This document shows, one piece after another, positions 15,428 to 23,329 of a stretch of 59,800 nt of DNA. This DNA is from Roseomonas rosulenta. GTDB taxonomy: Bacteria; Pseudomonadota; Alphaproteobacteria; Acetobacterales; Acetobacteraceae. Location of the stretch: the NCBI RefSeq assembly GCF_016106005.1, contig NZ_JACADR010000005.1, positions 1 through 59,800 of the forward strand. Reading direction: 5' to 3'. The position numbers and the translations under genes are program-made. The stretch's first letter is position 1, and every line of letters begins with the position of its first letter. A model generated the notes under the pieces. That model saw nothing but the letters and a program-made list of their open reading frames with translations, was not told the DNA's origin and did no database searches.

Positions 15428-16575
15428 CGCTGGTCTATGTGGTGGCGGGCGAGGCCTCCGGCGACGTGCTCGGCGCGCGGCTGGTGGCGGCGCTGCGTGC
15501 GAGGCGCCCGGATCTCGACTTCGCCGGCATCGGCGGGCCGCGCATGGCGGAACAGGGCGTGGCGAGCCTGTTCGACTATCGCGACCTGGCGCTGATGGGT
15601 CTGCTCGAAGTGCTGCCCAAGATCTTCCGGCTGAAGCGGTTGCTGGCCGATGCCGCGGCGGATGTGGCGACGCGCCGCCCGGCGGTGATCGTCACCATCG
15701 ACAGCCCGGGCTTCACGCTGCGCCTCGCCGAGATGGTGCGCCCGATCGGCCAGCCCATCGTGCACTACGTGGCGCCGCAGGTCTGGGCATGGCGGCCTGG
15801 GCGCGTGGCGAAGCTACGACGCAAGGTGGACCGCATCCTCTGCCTGCTGCCCTTCGAGCCGATCTTCTTCGAGGCGGCGGGCATCCCCGTGACCTTCGTG
15901 GGGCATCCGGTACTCGAGAGCGGCGCGGATGGCGGCGATGCGGCGCGCTTCCGCGCCCGGCACGCGCTGGCGGAGGGCGATCGCCCCATCATCGTCATGC
16001 CCGGCAGCCGGCGGATGGAGGTGCAGCGCCTGCTGCCGGTGTTCGGCGCGGCGCTGCGACTGGCGGATCAACGCCTGCCCGGCCTGCGCCCGGTCGTGGC
16101 GGTGGGCCCCATCGTGGCCGAGGCGGTGCGCGCCGGCGTGGCCGACTGGCCGGGCCGCCCGATCCTGGTCGAGACGCTGGAGGACAAGCACGACGCCTTC
16201 GCCGCCGTGGCGCAGTCGGGCGGCGCGGGGCTCATCAAGTCCGGCACCTCGTCGCTCGAGATGGCGGTGGCGGGCATCCCGCATGTGGTGGCGTACCGGC
16301 TCAACGCGATCACGGTGGCGATCGTGCGCCGCCTGGTAAAGGTGCCGCATGCCTCCCTGGTGAACTTGCTGGCGGAGCGCGAGGTGGTGCCTGAGCGCCT
16401 GCAGGAATTCTGCACGCCGGAGTCCCTGGCGGAGGCGCTGCTGCGCCCGATGATCGATCCGGCCGTCGCCGCGGCGCAGCGCGCCGGCTTCGCGGAATCG
16501 CTGGCGAAGCTGCGCGCGCCGGAGGGACTGCCATCGGTGGCGGCGGCCGAGGCGGTACTGGCGGCGCTGCCCTGA
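15424..16575 (+). CDS. lpxB: lipid-A-disaccharide synthase
   Basis: Joins UDP-2,3-diacylglucosamine and lipid X in lipid A synthesis at the inner membrane (glycosyltransferase family 19). The 383-residue protein shows VVAGEASGDVLGARL, HYVAPQVWAWRPGRVAKL, FVGHPVLE, VMPGSRRMEV and IKSGTSSLEMAVAGIPHVVAYR, all hallmarks. It is not beside lpxA/lpxD/fabZ as is common, but is the last gene of the GNAT-nitrilase-lpxB run (4-nt overlap). Its presence means a Gram-negative cell with lipid A. Confidence 0.96.
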   Translation: MTLVYVVAGEASGDVLGARLVAALRARRPDLDFAGIGGPRMAEQGVASLFDYRDLALMGLLEVLPKIFRLKRLLADAAADVATRRPAVIVTIDSPGFTLRLAEMVRPIGQPIVHYVAPQVWAWRPGRVAKLRRKVDRILCLLPFEPIFFEAAGIPVTFVGHPVLESGADGGDAARFRARHALAEGDRPIIVMPGSRRMEVQRLLPVFGAALRLADQRLPGLRPVVAVGPIVAEAVRAGVADWPGRPILVETLEDKHDAFAAVAQSGGAGLIKSGTSSLEMAVAGIPHVVAYRLNAITVAIVRRLVKVPHASLVNLLAEREVVPERLQEFCTPESLAEALLRPMIDPAVAAAQRAGFAESLAKLRAPEGLPSVAAAEAVLAALP

Positions 16576-16579
16576 GCGG

Positions 16580-17578
16580 TCAGACCGGGTCGCGCACCAG
16601 CGGCGCGGTGGAGCAATGGATGCCCCCGCCGCCCAGGTACACCTTGTCGTAGGCGACGAGCCGCACGCTGATGCCGGCGCGGTCCAGCGCCTCCTGCGTG
16701 CGGGGGCCGACCTGGTCGCTCATCAGCACGCGGCCCGGCGCCACGGCCAGGCAGTTGATCGCCCAGGACGGGTCCTGGTGGTTCAGCGGGATCATCTTCA
16801 CGCCCAGGCGCTTCAGTTCCTCCATGAAGACGAAGGGCAACGTGGAGGGATTCACCAGCGCGACGTCGTGATGGATCATCACGAAGGCGCCGTCGATGTG
16901 CAGGCGGTAGCCGGGGATCTGCACGCGGATCAGGCGCGTGCCCTGCACGGCCAGCACCTCCTCCATCTGCCTGGCACCTTCCTCGTTGACGCGGGAGGAG
17001 ACGCCGATCACCGCGACATCGGGGCGGATATAGGCGAAGGAGCCGCCCTCCATCAGGCCGGTGCCGTGGATGGTGCGCAGGATCGGCATGCCGAGGGCGG
17101 CCAGCGTCTGCGTGACGGGCCGTTCCTCGCCGCGGCGGATGCGCGGGCCCATGCGGGTGACGATCGCGCCACCATCGACGGCGATGCAGGAATCGCGCGT
17201 GTAGATGGATTTGTGGCGCCCGGGGGCGGCGGCGTCGAGCATCACCACCTCCACGCCTTCCTCGCGCAGCGCCGCGGCCAGCGCATCGTGCTGGGCCTGC
17301 TGTTCGGCCAGCGTCGGGATCACTTCACCGCGCCAATAAGCGCCGGTCGCGGGGTCGCCATGGGCGCCGAGCTCGGGGATCAGCGGCAGGGTGTCGAGGA
17401 TGGCCATCTCGGGTCCCGGGCGGTGCATCAGCACCATGCGCAGGCGGCCGACATCGGAATTGCAGCCCCAGCGGCGGCCCCAGCCGGCGGTTTGCTCGGC
17501 CGCGCTGTTGAAGGGCGGCTCGGGCTCGGAGGCGAAGCGCTCGATCAGCATGTTGTAGCGGTGGTCGAATTCGCTCAT
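16580..17578 (-). CDS. arginine deiminase / DDAH-like amidinohydrolase
   Basis: A guanidine-modifying enzyme fold of 332 residues. All catalytic positions are visible: Asp129 (YTRDSC), Glu177 and GG (GLMEGGS), His227 (YRLHIDGAF) and the nucleophile Cys322 (GGGGIHCSTAPL). This family hydrolyses or transfers the amidino group of arginine, methylarginines or related guanidino compounds; sequence alone does not give the substrate. It is the last gene of a polyamine-type ABC transporter operon (16 bp after the permease stop), which suggests that the imported compound carries a guanidino group. Start at MSEF; an ATG four codons upstream is possible. Confidence 0.82.
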   Translation of the reverse strand: MSEFDHRYNMLIERFASEPEPPFNSAAEQTAGWGRRWGCNSDVGRLRMVLMHRPGPEMAILDTLPLIPELGAHGDPATGAYWRGEVIPTLAEQQAQHDALAAALREEGVEVVMLDAAAPGRHKSIYTRDSCIAVDGGAIVTRMGPRIRRGEERPVTQTLAALGMPILRTIHGTGLMEGGSFAYIRPDVAVIGVSSRVNEEGARQMEEVLAVQGTRLIRVQIPGYRLHIDGAFVMIHHDVALVNPSTLPFVFMEELKRLGVKMIPLNHQDPSWAINCLAVAPGRVLMSDQVGPRTQEALDRAGISVRLVAYDKVYLGGGGIHCSTAPLVRDPV

Positions 17579-17594
17579 GGCGCTCGACATGGCG

Positions 17595-18386
17595 TCAGCC
17601 TCCTTCGCTGCGGCGCCGCAGCGCGCGGTCGGCCATGAGCAGCCCCGTGGTGAACAGGATCAGCAGCACGGCGACCGCCGCCATGGCGGGGTCGAGATTC
17701 TCGTTGATGCCATCCCAGATGCGGCGCGGCAGGGTGAAGACGTTGCGCGAGGCGATGAACAGCACCATCACCAGCTCATCCCAGGAATGGATGAAGGCGA
17801 AGATCGCGCCCGAGACGATGCCGGGTGCGATGCGCGGCAGGATGACCCAGCGCAGCGTCTGCGACAGCGATGCCCCCATGCCGCGCGCCGCCTGTTCGAG
17901 CCGCGGGTCGAAGGCCGCGAGCGCGGTCGAGACGGTGATCACCACATAGGGAATGCCGGTCACGCCATGCGCGATCACCACGCCGGCGAAGCGGTCGAGC
18001 AGCCCGAGCGGCCCGAAGTAGCGATACAGCCCGATCGCATAGACGATGGAGGGAATGATCAGCGGCAGCAGCATCAGCACGCGCACGAGTTCCGTCGCGC
18101 GACGCGAGATGCGCCAGCAGCCGATGGCGCACAGCGTCCCCGCGACCACCGACAGCACCGTCGCCGCCACCGCGATTGTGAAGGACTGCCAGATCGACCC
18201 CAGCCATTCCGGCGAGGTCAGGACCGTCTCGAAGTGGCGGAACGAAACGCCGTCCTGCGGCAGGGACAGGAACCGCTGGTCAGTCAGCGCCACCGGCAGC
18301 ACGATCAGGATCGGCAGGACCAGGTACAGCGCCGTCGCCCAGGCGAGCCCCCGGGCGGCCGGTCCGGGCGGGTGGATGCCGTCCAT
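17595..18386 (-). CDS. ABC transporter permease, PotC-like
   Basis: The second inner-membrane subunit of a spermidine/putrescine-type importer. The 263-residue protein has six predicted helices and the EAA-loop region (EQAARGMGASLSQTLRWVILPRIAPGI). The segment ending SWDELVMVLFIASRNVFTLPRRIWDGI is typical of PotC. Start MDGIHPPG chosen because the preceding permease stops 4 nt before it. It probably pairs with the PotB-like permease upstream. Confidence 0.9.
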   Translation of the reverse strand: MDGIHPPGPAARGLAWATALYLVLPILIVLPVALTDQRFLSLPQDGVSFRHFETVLTSPEWLGSIWQSFTIAVAATVLSVVAGTLCAIGCWRISRRATELVRVLMLLPLIIPSIVYAIGLYRYFGPLGLLDRFAGVVIAHGVTGIPYVVITVSTALAAFDPRLEQAARGMGASLSQTLRWVILPRIAPGIVSGAIFAFIHSWDELVMVLFIASRNVFTLPRRIWDGINENLDPAMAAVAVLLILFTTGLLMADRALRRRSEGG

Positions 18387-18390
18387 CGCC

Positions 18391-19236
18391 TCAGGCCCCC
18401 GAGCCGAAGATGCGCCGCAGGTCAACCAGGCGCGAGAAGACCGCAAGCGTGACCAGGATCGCGACGATCAGCATCGTCGCCATCATGGTGCCCAGCCCCC
18501 AGCGGATCAGGTCGAGGATCTGCAGGCTGATCCACTCCGCCACCATCAGCGTCTTGCCGCCGCCCAGGATGGCGGGCGTGATGTAGAAGCCGAGCGAGAA
18601 GATGAAGACCAGCACCGCGGCGGCGATCACGCCGGGCATGGACAGCGGCAGGAAGACCTGGCGGAACACCTGCCCGCGCGATGCGCCGAGGCCACGCGCG
18701 GCGGCGAGCAGGCGCGGGTCGATCTCCCGCATCGAGGCCAGCATCGGCAGCACGGCGAAGGGCACCATGTAGTGCACCATGCCGACGACGATGCCGAACT
18801 CGTTCCAGACCAGCGGCAGGGGTTCGCTGATCATCCCGGCATTGATCAGCGTGTTGTTCACGAGCCCCTGGCGGCGTAGCAGCGTCACCCAGGCGAAGGC
18901 GCGCACCAGCACGCTGATCCACAGCGGCACGAGCACCGCCAGGATCCACCACCCCCGCGCGCGCGGCGTGGCGAGCGTGATGGCATAGGCGATGGCATAG
19001 CCCAGCAGCAGCGCCAGCACGGTCGTGATCAGGCAGATGCGCAGCGTGGTGAGGATGACGCGCTGCACGGATTCGGATGTGAAGATGCGTTCGTAGTTGC
19101 CCAGGCCCGGCTCGGGCTCCGTCACGCTGATCGCGAGCACCTGCAGGATGGGCGCGACGTAGAAGACCAGCAGCAGCACGAGCGCGGGCAGGATCAGCAG
19201 CCACCAGCCGATCCCGGGACGCCCTGCGGCGGTCAT
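18391..19236 (-). CDS. ABC transporter permease, PotB-like
   Basis: First permease subunit, 281 residues and six helices. The EAA-loop reads LAAARGLGASRGQVFRQVFLPLSMPGV, followed by FYITPAILGGGKTLMVAEWI, a PotB/PotH signature. Its ATG overlaps the stop of the ATPase gene (ATGA), so expression is coupled. It belongs to the polyamine/opine/2-aminoethylphosphonate importer family. Confidence 0.9.
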   Translation of the reverse strand: MTAAGRPGIGWWLLILPALVLLLVFYVAPILQVLAISVTEPEPGLGNYERIFTSESVQRVILTTLRICLITTVLALLLGYAIAYAITLATPRARGWWILAVLVPLWISVLVRAFAWVTLLRRQGLVNNTLINAGMISEPLPLVWNEFGIVVGMVHYMVPFAVLPMLASMREIDPRLLAAARGLGASRGQVFRQVFLPLSMPGVIAAAVLVFIFSLGFYITPAILGGGKTLMVAEWISLQILDLIRWGLGTMMATMLIVAILVTLAVFSRLVDLRRIFGSGA

Positions 19237-20321
19237 GGGGCATCCTCCTCGACCGGCACGGCGGCCTCCGCCGACCAGCCGAGGCGCACCGGCAGGCCCT
19301 CGGCGGGCGCGAAGGCGGCCTGCCAGGCGGGCAGCGTGGCGCGCAATTCGCCGAGCGAGGCGGTCTCGACGCGCAGCGCGAAGCCGGACCCGAGGTAGGA
19401 CCACGCGAGAATGCGGCCCTCCACCACGTTGTCGGCGGCCTCTTCCCCGGCCAGCAGCGCGATCTTTTCCGGCCGCAGCGAGAGCAGGCGGCGCGTGCCC
19501 TCGGGCGCGGCAGGGGCGCGCACCGCGATGCGCGCGGTGCCTGCGGCCAGCACGAAGCCGGCGGCATCGGCGGTTGCCACCGCTCCCTCGATGAAGTTCG
19601 ACTTGCCGAGGAAATCCGCGACGAAGCGCGTGCGCGGGCGTTCGTACAACTCCCCCGGCGCGCCGGCCTGGATCAGCCGCCCGTGGTTGAGGATGGCGAT
19701 ACGGTCGGACAGGGACAGCGCCTCCTCCTGGTCGTGCGTGACGTTGACGAAGGTACGCCCGACGCGGCGGTGTAGCGCCTTCAGTTCTTCCTGCAACTCG
19801 GCGCGCAGCTTCTTGTCGAGCGCGGAGAGCGGTTCGTCCAGCAGAAGCAGGTTCGGCTCGAAGACCAGCGCACGCGCCAGCGCGACGCGCTGCTGCTGCC
19901 CGCCTGAGAGCTGCTTCGGCAGGCGCTCCGCGAAGGCGCCGAGCTGCACGAGGTCCAGTGCTGCGCGCACCTTGGCCTCGCGATCCGCGCGCGACAGGCC
20001 GCGCACGCGCAGCGGGAAGGCGACGTTCTCGGCCACGCTCATGTGCGGGAACAGCGCATAGCCCTGGAAGACCATGCCGAAGTTGCGCTTCTCCGGCGGC
20101 AGGGGCGTGATCTCGCGCCCATCGAGCAGGATCGACCCGGCCGTCGGCGCGACGAAGCCCGCCACCGCCATCAGGATGGTGGTCTTGCCCGAACCCGAGG
20201 GGCCGAGCAGCGTCAGGAACTCCCCCTGCCCCACATCGAGCGAGACATCGTCCACCGCGGTGAAGCTGCCATAGCGCTTGGTCAGCCCGAGGATGCCGAG
20301 CGCGTGGCCGGCGGCGCTCAA
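19233..20321 (-). CDS. ABC transporter ATP-binding protein, PotA-like
   Basis: Energy-coupling ATPase of the importer, 362 residues. Walker A GPSGSGKT at 40-47, LSGGQQQR at 138-145, Walker B LLLLDEP at 158-164, then a C-terminal TOBE domain (LSLRPEKIALL). No ATG is available near the N-terminus: a TTG at 20321 overlaps the aldolase stop as TTGA and gives the normal PotA length, so it is chosen as start by coupling. Confidence 0.9.
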   Translation of the reverse strand: MSAAGHALGILGLTKRYGSFTAVDDVSLDVGQGEFLTLLGPSGSGKTTILMAVAGFVAPTAGSILLDGREITPLPPEKRNFGMVFQGYALFPHMSVAENVAFPLRVRGLSRADREAKVRAALDLVQLGAFAERLPKQLSGGQQQRVALARALVFEPNLLLLDEPLSALDKKLRAELQEELKALHRRVGRTFVNVTHDQEEALSLSDRIAILNHGRLIQAGAPGELYERPRTRFVADFLGKSNFIEGAVATADAAGFVLAAGTARIAVRAPAAPEGTRRLLSLRPEKIALLAGEEAADNVVEGRILAWSYLGSGFALRVETASLGELRATLPAWQAAFAPAEGLPVRLGWSAEAAVPVEEDAP

Positions 20322-21088
20322 GAAACGTAGTCCGGCTGCTCGCGATCCAGCTTGCGGCGCAGCGCCTGCCAGGGCAGCCAGCCCTTGGTGGGCCCGGTGC
20401 CGAACTGCTCGCGCGCGCGGCGCACCACCGGGGCGGGCGGCACGCTGAGCGGCACGCCGGAGGATTGCGCGGCGAGCTGGATGCGGCAGGCCTGCTCCAG
20501 ATAGTACATCCAGTAGAAGGCCTCGGACACGCTGCGCCCGACCGTGAGCAACCCGTGGTGGCGCAGGATCATGCAGGGCCTGTCGCCCAGGTCCTGCACC
20601 AGGCGGTCGCGCTCGCTCAGGTTGTCGTCCGCCGCGATGCCCTCGTAGTCGTGCAGCGCGACGCGGCCGTCGAACTCCATGCTCATCTGGTTGAGCGGCA
20701 GCAGCGCGCCGGTCTGCGCGGCCACGGCCATGCCGGCCAGGGTGTGGGTGTGCATGACGCACATCGCGTCATCGCGCGCACGGTGCACGGCGGAATGGAT
20801 GACGAAGCCGGCGGGATTGACCGGCCATTCGGTGGGCTGGGCCGGTTCGCCATCGGCATCCACCACCACCAGGCTGCTCGCCGTGATCTCCTCGAACAGT
20901 AGGCCATAGGGGTTGACCAGGAAGCGGTGCCCCTCGCCCGGCAGCCGCGCCGAGAGATGGGTGAAGACCAGGTCGGTCATGCCGAACAGCGCGACCAGGC
21001 GATAGGCGGCGGCGAGATCCTCCCGGACTTCGCGCTCGGTCGGAACGCGGTCGGGGTCGGGCTTCACGGGCGGGGGCGGCAGGGGCAT
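20318..21088 (-). CDS. class II aldolase/adducin-family protein
   Basis: A 256-residue zinc-dependent aldolase-fold protein (fuculose-phosphate aldolase/AraD superfamily). Zinc ligands are seen in MHTHT (His113, His115) and in ILRHHGLL (near His177). The family cleaves or decarboxylates sugar-derived acids, or simply binds substrates. Its ATG overlaps the dehydrogenase stop and its own stop overlaps the ATPase start, so it is locked inside the transporter operon. Confidence 0.85.
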   Translation of the reverse strand: MPLPPPPVKPDPDRVPTEREVREDLAAAYRLVALFGMTDLVFTHLSARLPGEGHRFLVNPYGLLFEEITASSLVVVDADGEPAQPTEWPVNPAGFVIHSAVHRARDDAMCVMHTHTLAGMAVAAQTGALLPLNQMSMEFDGRVALHDYEGIAADDNLSERDRLVQDLGDRPCMILRHHGLLTVGRSVSEAFYWMYYLEQACRIQLAAQSSGVPLSVPPAPVVRRAREQFGTGPTKGWLPWQALRRKLDREQPDYVS

Positions 21089-22026
21089 CAGTAGCCTCGC
21101 TCGGGGTCGTAGACATGGGCCAGCGCCTCGCCGCGCTCGAGCCGCGCGATGCAGTCCGCGACGTAGCGCGCGCGTTCGAGGCGGCTCGGCAGGCTCGCCA
21201 CATGCGGCGTGACGGTGATGCGCGGATGCGACCAGGCCGGGCTGTCGGGCGGCAGCGGCTCGGGGTCGAAGACGTCGAGCACGGCGCCCGACAATTGTCC
21301 GCTGTCCAGCGCCGCGACGATGTCGGGCAGCACCTGCTGCACGCCGCGCCCGACCTGCACCAGGCCGGCACCGCACGGCAATTGCGCCAGCAGCGGGGCG
21401 GCGATCAGCCCGCGCGTCTCCTCCGTCGCGGGCAGCAGGCAGACCAGCACCTCGCTGCGCGCAAGGAAGGCCGGCAGCCCCGCACCGCCGGCGAAGGTCT
21501 CGACGCCGGGCAGGTCCTTGCGCGTGCGCGACCAGCCCACGACCGGAATCCCCAGCGCGCGCAGCATCGTCGCACCGCGCAGGCCCATCGCCCCCAGCCC
21601 CATGATGCCGACGGTGCGCGCCGCGGCAGCGAAGGGCGGTTCGAAGTAATCCCAGGTGCTGCGCGCCTGCGCGATCGCCATGCGCCGCGCATCCTTGTTG
21701 AGCGAGAGCACCGCCCAGGCGACGTACTCTCCCATCCGCTGCGTGGCTTCCGGCGGCACGCAGCGCACCAGCGGCACGCCGCGCGGCAGATGCGGGTCGG
21801 CGATGATGGCATCGACCCCCGCGCCGGACCCGAAGATCGCGCGCAGCCGCGGCAGGCGCGCGAGCCGCCCGGGTTCGGGGTCCCAGACCAGCGCATAGTC
21901 CACGTTGGCGGGGTCGAGAGAGGGGTCGTCCCACCAGTGCAGCGTCAGGTGCGGCGCGACTTCGGCGAAGCACGCCTGCCAGTCCGGCAGGGCGCGCTCG
22001 CCGCCCGACTTCACCACCAGGATCAC
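21088..22026 (-). CDS. D-2-hydroxyacid dehydrogenase, GhrA-like
   Basis: NAD(P)H-dependent reductase of 2-keto acids such as glyoxylate or hydroxypyruvate. The 312-residue protein has the dinucleotide motif GLGAMG (143-148), VQVGRGVQQV with the catalytic Arg region, LDVFDPEPLP and TPHVAS with the catalytic His. The start is GTG with AGGAGG 5 nt upstream. Located between the binding-protein gene and the class II aldolase, it probably processes a keto acid released from the imported substrate. Confidence 0.85.
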   Translation of the reverse strand: MILVVKSGGERALPDWQACFAEVAPHLTLHWWDDPSLDPANVDYALVWDPEPGRLARLPRLRAIFGSGAGVDAIIADPHLPRGVPLVRCVPPEATQRMGEYVAWAVLSLNKDARRMAIAQARSTWDYFEPPFAAAARTVGIMGLGAMGLRGATMLRALGIPVVGWSRTRKDLPGVETFAGGAGLPAFLARSEVLVCLLPATEETRGLIAAPLLAQLPCGAGLVQVGRGVQQVLPDIVAALDSGQLSGAVLDVFDPEPLPPDSPAWSHPRITVTPHVASLPSRLERARYVADCIARLERGEALAHVYDPERGY

Positions 22027-22039
22027 GCCGCCTCCTGCC

Positions 22040-22060
22040 GCTTGTTGCGCCGCAACAAGC
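22040..22060 (-). terminator. 10-bp perfect hairpin after the binding-protein gene
   Basis: GCTTGTTGCG and CGCAACAAGC are separated by one base in the 40-bp gap between the substrate-binding protein stop and the dehydrogenase start. Such an intercistronic stem usually protects the highly expressed binding-protein message or attenuates the rest. It could instead be an operator. Confidence 0.5.
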
Positions 22061-22066
22061 CTGCGC

Positions 22067-23173
22067 TCAGCCGGTCACCATGTCGATATAGTCGGCGTTC
22101 ACGCGGGCGTAGTTCTCGCCCCACCAGCGCCCGTTCTGCGCCACCTGCACCGCGGCATTGGCCGGTTCGGTCGGGTTGAAGCGCTTGAACTCCTCGGGCA
22201 CCAGGGCGGCCGCGCGCGGGTTGGTCGGGCCGTTGCCGAGGAACTTCAGCAGCTCCACCTGCGGCTCCGGGTTCGCCAGCATGGAGGCCAGCAGCCGCTG
22301 CGCCATCTCCCCGCCCGGATTGCCGCGCGGGATGACGAAGATGCCCGGCTGCAGGATCGCCTGGTTCCAGATGAACTTGAAGCGTCCGTTGCTCTCCTGC
22401 TCCAGCACCTTCGCGCGCGTGTGCCAGATCTGGCCCATCACCGCCTCGCCGGTGCGGATGAACTGCTCGGATTCCGCCCCACCCGTCCAGAAGACCAGGT
22501 TGCGGAGGATCTCCCGCACCCGCGCGAGGGACGCGCGCACATCGAGCGGATAGAGGTTCGCCATGTCGCGGCCGAGCGACATCTGCGCGGCATCGAGGGT
22601 GCCGGCCGCGTCGCGGCGCAGCAGGCGCGTGCCCGGGAATTTCTGCAGGTCCCAGAAATCCGCCCAGCCGGTCGGCGCGGTGGGGAACTTGCTGCTGTCA
22701 TAGACCAGCACGTTGGAGAAGGAATACGGCGCGGCGCCGTGCTCGAGCGCGAAGGTCGGGCCGATCACGTTCTCGCGGTTGACGATGTTGTAGTCGATCC
22801 GGCTGAGCAGGTTCAGCCCGCCGAGCAGGTAGGACGACGTCGCCGAGGAATCGCACAGGTCCCAGGTGACCCGCCCGCTTTCCACCATGGAACGGATGCG
22901 CCCAGCCGAGGGCCCCGTGCTGTCCTGCGCCACCGTCCAACCGGGATTGGCCGCGACGAAGGGCGCGCCGTAGAAATTGCCGAAGCCCTGGTTGGCGATG
23001 CCGCCCCAGTTCACCATGACCAGCTGCCGCGCCGCCTGCGCCTGCGCCGCGTCGCCGGTGAAGACCCCGGCGCCGAGCGCGGCGAGGCCCGCAAGGAGCG
23101 TGCGGCGATCGACCTCCCCGCGCCGGAACTTGCGAATGGCCAGGTCCACGCAATCCTGCTGGAAGCTTTGCAT
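22067..23173 (-). CDS. periplasmic substrate-binding protein, PotD-like
   Basis: Solute receptor of the importer, 368 residues. An N-terminal extension precedes a Tat-like motif (DRRTLLAGLAALGAG, RR at 23-24) and cleavage near AQA. The mature protein begins RQLVMVNWGGIANQGF and follows the bacterial extracellular binding-protein family 1/8 pattern (polyamine, opine, Fe or phosphonate). It is the first gene of the operon, preceded by GAGGAGAG and followed by a hairpin. Because it sits with deiminase and oxidase genes, a polyamine or guanidino ligand is the best guess. Confidence 0.86.
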   Translation of the reverse strand: MQSFQQDCVDLAIRKFRRGEVDRRTLLAGLAALGAGVFTGDAAQAQAARQLVMVNWGGIANQGFGNFYGAPFVAANPGWTVAQDSTGPSAGRIRSMVESGRVTWDLCDSSATSSYLLGGLNLLSRIDYNIVNRENVIGPTFALEHGAAPYSFSNVLVYDSSKFPTAPTGWADFWDLQKFPGTRLLRRDAAGTLDAAQMSLGRDMANLYPLDVRASLARVREILRNLVFWTGGAESEQFIRTGEAVMGQIWHTRAKVLEQESNGRFKFIWNQAILQPGIFVIPRGNPGGEMAQRLLASMLANPEPQVELLKFLGNGPTNPRAAALVPEEFKRFNPTEPANAAVQVAQNGRWWGENYARVNADYIDMVTG

Positions 23174-23329
23174 CACCGTCTCTCCTCGCTCCGTGGCGGG
23201 TCGTATCGCTTGCGCATGAATCGAACGACACTCGGGTGCAGAGGTGCCACGCGGCACCACTTGCGGTTGCCGCCGTGCCGGCGTGAACTCTCCCGGACGA
23301 AATCTCACCATGGGCAGGCTGATCCGGCA
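23174..23329. promoter_or_regulatory. divergent control region with GGTGCC-ACGC-GGCACC palindrome
   Basis: The 156-bp gap between the binding-protein gene and the oxidase gene must hold both promoters. A 6-4-6 inverted repeat lies at 23243-23258, near its middle, and is a candidate site for a shared regulator. No regulator gene is found in the locus itself. Confidence 0.4.

Noticed and set aside
21905-23329. A long N-terminal extension of the FAD oxidase frame
   Set aside because: It is antisense to the binding-protein and dehydrogenase genes; the oxidase fold begins just after the ATG at 23330.
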